Source of the DNA: Alitta virens
Lineage: Eukaryota; Annelida; Polychaeta; Phyllodocida; Nereididae
Direction of reading: 5' to 3'
NCBI GenBank assembly: GCA_932294295.1
Contig: OW028578.1
Location: forward strand, 33,499,185 to 33,563,184
Length of the DNA: 64,000 bases
Position numbers and translations under genes: made by a program. Below, one piece after another: positions 59,073-64,000 of this stretch; within the stretch, counting starts at the first letter, position 1, and every line of letters starts with the position of its first letter. Under the pieces are notes generated by a model. It was not told where the DNA came from, ran no database searches, and saw only the letters and a list, made by a program, of their open reading frames with translations.

Positions 59073-60035
59073 CCTCCAGAAATATAAGAGCATTTCAACC
59101 AGTCATTTATAAAGTCAGTGCACTGTGTTATGAAGTTGTCTTGATGTGAGGAGGTCGTTATAGTGAGAGGTCTTAACAGTGAGGTGGTCATATAGTGAGG
59201 TGGTCATACTAGTGAAGTTGTCATAATATTTGTGTTACCTTAATCGTGAGGTGGTCTTAACAGTGAGGTGGTCATAATAGTGAGGTGGTCATAATAGTGA
59301 AGTTGTTACAATATTCGTGTTACCTTAATCGTGAGGTGGTCTTAACAGTGAGGTGGTCATAATAGTGAGGTGGTCATAATAGTGAAGTTGTTACAATATT
59401 CTGGTTGCCTTAATCGTGAGGTGGTCTTAACAGTAAGGTGGTCATAATAGTGAGGTGGTCATAATAGTGAGGTGGTCATAATAGTGAAATTGTTACAATA
59501 TTCGTGTTACCTTAATCGTGAGGTGGTCTTAACAGTGAGGTGGTCATAATAGTGAGGTGGTCATAATAGTGAAGTTGTTACAATATTCTGGTTGCCCTAA
59601 TCGTGAGGTGGTCTTAACAGTGAGGTGGTCATAATAGTGAGGTGGTCATAACAGTGAGGTGGTCATAATAGTGAAGTTGTTACAATATTTGTGTTACCTT
59701 AATCGTGAGGTGGTCTTAACAGTGAGGTGGTCATAATAGTGAGGTGGTCATAATAGTGAGGTGGTCATAATAGTGAAGTTGTTACAATATTCTGGTTGCC
59801 TTAATCGTGAGGTGGTCTTAACAGTGAGGTGGTCATAATAGTGAGGAGGTCACAATTGTGAGGTGGTCATAATAGTGAGGTGGTCTTAACAGTGAGGTGG
59901 TCATAATAGTGAGGTGGTCATAATAGTGAGGTGGTCATAATAGTGAGGTGGTCATAATAGTGAAGTTGTGACAGTATTTGTGTTACCTTAATCGTGAGGT
60001 GGTCTTAACAATGAGGTGGTCATAAAATGAGGTAC
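58850..60035. repeat. Higher-order repeat of a 17-bp GAGGTGGTCATAATAGT unit
   Basis: The 17-bp unit is repeated two to four times. Each group is separated by a conserved 50-bp spacer (GAAGTTGTTACAATATT, then GTGTTACCTTAATCGTGAGG, then TGGTCTTAACAGT). Spacer starts lie at about 59213, 59299, 59384, 59485, 59571, 59673, 59775 and 59965. 58850-59200 is a decayed version of the same words. Confidence 0.9.
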
Positions 60036-60606
60036 CACTGCATAGCTCTATGGCACCACATTTATTGCAAAAGTAAATATTCCTGTACCATGAATAGCTT
60101 GTGAACAGACCAGTAACAATATGTATTTTACTCACTTTTGTTCATTTTCGTTTGACATTGATTAGCTTTTAGCCACTTAACACATGATTAGTTCAGGACT
60201 GCACTGCTTTCAGTGCAGTTTTTGAAACGATTCAGTTTGTGCAACAGTCCGGTGACACAACTCGGTATCATGCAACATGATGCTGTGTCGATTCCATTTT
60301 GAATTAACCATTGCATTTGTTTGTATGTTGGTGATTAGTTTCTCTTTCAGCAGTGCATTTATGTTGTCTTTTTTATTTGAGTGACTCTGTTGAAAATCTA
60401 CCATGAAAGTCGAAACAGCTAACTTTTCCAGGCATAACTTGAATATAGTTTACCTTCAGAATGACTGACTAGGCATAATATTTTTTACTAACAAGCCATC
60501 CAGCATTAGCCTGCCTGTCTTTTTTCAGTGAATAATTCACATCATATGAATTAGACCAAACCAGGTAAGATAAAGTTGAGTTACACTTTAGTCCAAAACA
60601 TTTGGG

Positions 60607-60757
60607 CTTCCAACCACTGGGTCACGGGTTCGATTCCCGGTCGAGCCCAAGTTGGATGACTGTTTCATCCTTCATCTCATTGCCATGGTCCCTGTCTGTC
60701 CTTATTAGCACATCAGGTGCAGAAATACAGGACGTAAAGCCCTAATCTGCCACCATT
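60607..60757 (+). mobile_element. SINE family 1, 5'-truncated head
   Basis: Begins inside the tRNA-like head (GGGCTTCCAACCACTGGGTC), keeps the B box GGGTTCGATTCCCGG, and continues through the body to CAGGACGTAAAGCCC. Confidence 0.88.
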
Positions 60758-60759
60758 CC

Positions 60760-63474
60760 AAAACATTCTATGGAGGTCAGTCGTTCTGGTCAAATTCTGA
60801 GATCTTCAAAATGTGGATTTAATATATATTGCTGCTAAACCTTTTAGCAGTGAATAACTGAGGAATGAGGCATCTAGAATTAAGTCGTTGGTTTGAACCC
60901 TTATCTCCATCTTTACTGTCAAATATTTTAATATTTAAAAACTCAAAATTGTTAACTGACTTTGATCAAAAAATTCAATCAAATGTATATGGAAAACAAA
61001 ACTACAGAAATATGTGTGAGAAAAATGTTTAACCTGTTTCTGAATCATACAATTTAGCAAATTATTGAAAATAGCCTTTCATAATAATTGATTATGATAT
61101 AACATCTCATATTCAATTATCGAGAACATGTTACTAGTGGAGTCACAAGATGATAATAATAGCCTCAAAGCATCACTTCAAGTGAAAATTGAACTTAGCA
61201 AATTATGTAGTTAAGGTCATATCGATTGACCCATTGACCTTACGCTTCTTTTGTCCAGCCTTATTTGTCAATTGCAATTCCATAAAAGGCAGAACTGAAA
61301 TACAACAAACTTTCAATTGAAACAGGACCCAGGTGGCTCTAAGTTTACCAAGTGATCGAAACATCATTGTGTGTTTCTGCGCGGGAGTTGACAAGTTACT
61401 TCTCGTCCAAAATGAAGTTTCTAAAATTACAGCATGGCCAAATTTTTTTACACGAACTCAAACAATTATGTCATAGTAAATGGAACTGAACAGAATCATC
61501 AAAGTGAATTGGATATAGGTAAATCTTCGATATTGATAAAAGGAAATAATTGGTTAGAATTGTGTTCATGAATTGTTTTATGAACTGTGTCATGAATTTA
61601 ATGAATGGATTGTTTTAGATGTAAGATTCTGGAGTTTAGTTTCAAGTCTATGTAATCTGATAACTTGAAAGTATTTCAATAATTTAGTTTCACACCTTAC
61701 TTTATTGGAGTGGGATAATTCCAGTAACACACTTTCAGTGACCTTGACCTAATTAATTATGACAATTCAGCAGCAAGTTATATATAATTGACTCATATTC
61801 AATTTACCATTTCCATTTCTGTGGAAAAAGATATACGTGTATATTACCCATCTAGACAATATACACGTATATCTTGATTTCTTACTGCAATGGATACACT
61901 GTAATGATTACACCCAAGGGCAAATGCCTCTGTTTAGTCTGTGACATGCAACATGCAATAGGGTATCATGGAAAATCTGATTCACCCCTTAGTCCAGCCT
62001 GCGGTAATCCATCTAAATTCGTGGTGTTGTACAATTATATATATCCAGTGAAGCCAGGCTAGTTTGTATTACCAACTAACCGGAACAGAAGTAATGATGA
62101 GCTGACAAGGGTATATGTTAACTCCATATATTACACATTTACTCAAAGGTTTTTTTTTTTTTAATGTTAATCAGCTCAAGAAATATCACCAACTGAACTA
62201 TCGTCTCATTCGTCCGAAGTTTGCTCGCAAATTAAGAGAGCCAGCATGGGGATTGAACACTCTGTGCTGTCACCTCAAAGCAAAGCGACCTAATTATGGA
62301 CATGTTTTGCTTGTTTACTAACCTAAACTAAATTTTAAAAAAAATAAAAAATATCGATTTCTCTTACAGTCTATAGGCTGGCTTATGGTTTTAAAGGTCT
62401 AACAATGAAATTATAGAATAAGTAGATGTTTATGTGCTTTGATCGAGTTTACACAATTCTTGTTCTGATAAGCAGGTGATTAAAAAAACAGCGTAAACTC
62501 CAAAAATATGAATCATTTTCTCTTGCATTTTTAAGAGAAGATTTCTTAAGTCAATAAACAGCAAATCGGCTGCATAGTTTAACCAATCATTTTGTTTAAC
62601 TAGGAAAACTAGAAAGAATGTCCATCATTAGGTGGCTTAGCTTTGAAATGACAGCTCAACGTGAACTAGCAACCACCATATATGAGTTAAAGAAAATACT
62701 ATATTGGAGTATTTTCAAAGAGCAGCCCTGAATTCAGCAATTGATACCTGTAATCTCTTATTACTCATTCAAAATTGGCCCTCGGTGTCCGCTGGCGAAA
62801 CGATGCTTCGCCGATTAGACATGATATCGGGATAGCTTAAGCTACAACTGAACGTTTTTTATATGCACTACTGTACATCATAATGTTTTGTGATCAACAT
62901 TGCTTGCAGTAGTGATTGGCCAAGTGCCTTTCTCAATCGCAAGTTTTTGCCGCAAACGATCGGTCAACGCAAGAAAAAATACATACTTCGATAAATGCAC
63001 TAAAGCTACCAGTTCTACCAAATCCATCCTCTTGTTGTGTGTTTGACCATAAAAAGGGCACCAGAATCGTTAATGCAAGCTAACTATGTGAAGTGATTGA
63101 ACGCACTTATGGATAGCAAATCATTTGAGAGTTCATTGGAATGACAGCCGCGAAGTGATTTACACTAACCTCCAAACATCGATTTTTCTACTTCAAATAT
63201 TTGCAGAAGCTATTAACAAGCTTATCTTGCACGAAATTGCTATTAAAGGAGAAAAAAGCCACCCTGTGTAAACACATGAATGCTGTACATCAGCTACAGG
63301 AGAATTTTTCTGGTCAATTTGGTCAATATGGTGGAATTATTGGCTCAATTGTTTGCCTCTAATAGCTAATAGATGTGTTGTTATAATAGATAGATAGATG
63401 GGATCCTTGATAGAAAAGAGGGGGTGGAGTGGGGTTAGATGATGGGTGTAAATGGAATTGTATTTCACAGAACA
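60760..63474. other. Intergenic, one perfect palindrome, no gene seen
   Basis: AT-rich DNA. The only clear structure is the inverted repeat at 61828-61875. Open frames of about 62-68 codons (61203-61394, 61874-62062, 62115-62321) have no recognisable content. Confidence 0.5.
61828..61875. repeat. Perfect 18-bp inverted repeat with 12-nt loop
   Basis: AAGATATACGTGTATATT (61828-61845) and its exact reverse complement (61858-61875) are separated by ACCCATCTAGAC. Confidence 0.97.
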
Positions 63475-63785
63475 GTTGGGTGGCCGAATGGTTGACTCAT
63501 CCGCCTATTCCGAATGATTAAAATTCTGGCCCTGACACTCTTCGTGAGCTCAATCTCAGCTGGATGTGGATCGCTTGAGACGTTAAACTGAACTCGGGGT
63601 CTATACTGAGGCATGTAAAAGATCCCACCCATGGGGTAAATGTAACATACTAGTACTGCATATCCAAGCTTTGTCATCTAATCACAAGCCTTATCATCTC
63701 ATCATTGCATCTGCCTCTGTTATAACTGAACATATAACCCGACTAAATTTCAGTCGCAATAGCACTGAGACATTAAAACATAGAA
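63475..63785 (+). mobile_element. SINE family 2, most complete copy
   Basis: The head GGTGGCCGAATGGTTGACTC resembles the A box of a type II (Leu/Ser) tRNA. The body has AGCTGGATGTGG, TATACTGAGGCATGTAAAAG, ATCCCACCCATGGGGTAAAT and CTTATCATCTCATCATTGCA, and the tail has TGAGACATTAAAACATAG. Shares its body with the copies at 11421, 49830 and 57935. Confidence 0.8.
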
Positions 63786-64000
63786 TGGTGACATTAATCT
63801 AATATTATGATCCATGATGATCAATTATGTTGATGACCTAGACAAAATTAATAAAATATATTTACTTTCTCTGTCATAAGTGTAAAAAAAGCCTTAGACT
63901 TACACTGGTTTAATTGTATGGGGCCCTTTAATACATAAAATAGCAATAAATAAAAATACAATAAAATAAAAACATAAAATTAGGTAAAAATTAAGTTGTA

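Noticed and set aside
11217..60660. Functional tRNA genes at the SINE heads
   Set aside because: A and B boxes are present but the acceptor stems do not close, and each is fused to the same SINE body.

Overview
The window is nuclear DNA from a metazoan, most likely a marine invertebrate. It is AT-rich, carries three intron-rich genes with standard GT-AG splice sites, and its introns and intergenic DNA are packed with tRNA-derived SINEs, a decayed LINE, palindromic miniature elements, a solo LTR and many tandem arrays. The gene set fits this: an ephexin-type RhoGEF and TMEM26 are animal families, and the first gene is a manganese-type cation diffusion facilitator known from plants, fungi and invertebrates. 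I cannot name the phylum from sequence alone.

All three genes lie on the minus strand, head to tail. (1) 796-19351: a 471-residue Mn-type CDF metal transporter in 10 coding exons whose lengths and phases sum to one open frame. (2) 21097-33242: a 506-residue DH-PH-SH3 Rho guanine nucleotide exchange factor of the ephexin family in 9 coding exons. (3) 40745-52915: a 434-residue multi-pass membrane protein matching TMEM26 in 7 coding exons, with a probable 5'UTR exon part to 53023. From about 53 kb to the end there is no convincing gene, only one exon-like open frame near 58.3 kb inside an inverted repeat. There is no functional link between the three genes to infer; the order does not suggest an operon.

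The most unusual features concern repeats. The terminal coding part of the CDF last exon has been amplified with its 3' flank into a 94-bp tandem array (1-844). The 3' end of TMEM26, including coding sequence and a SINE, is present as a near-identical 872-bp direct duplication (39072-40815), and a second, older and stop-containing copy of the same exon lies inside the intron at 42310-42423. A family of about 20 short palindromic elements with ends CCCAGATAGCATTCCAAAT and a core built from an 11-bp AACATCGGCCC-like word is scattered across introns and intergenic DNA, and the same word forms a pure array at 18895-19098.

Other notable pieces are a 696-bp solo LTR with a 4-bp target duplication (41343-42038), a nested 500-bp palindrome (42425-42955), TA-flanked inverted-repeat elements (5285-6119 and 45521-45653), a higher-order repeat (58850-60035), SINEs with readable target site duplications including one SINE inside another, and three CRE octamers at exact 26-bp spacing (28070-28129). 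No CRISPR, rRNA or convincing functional tRNA gene was seen.
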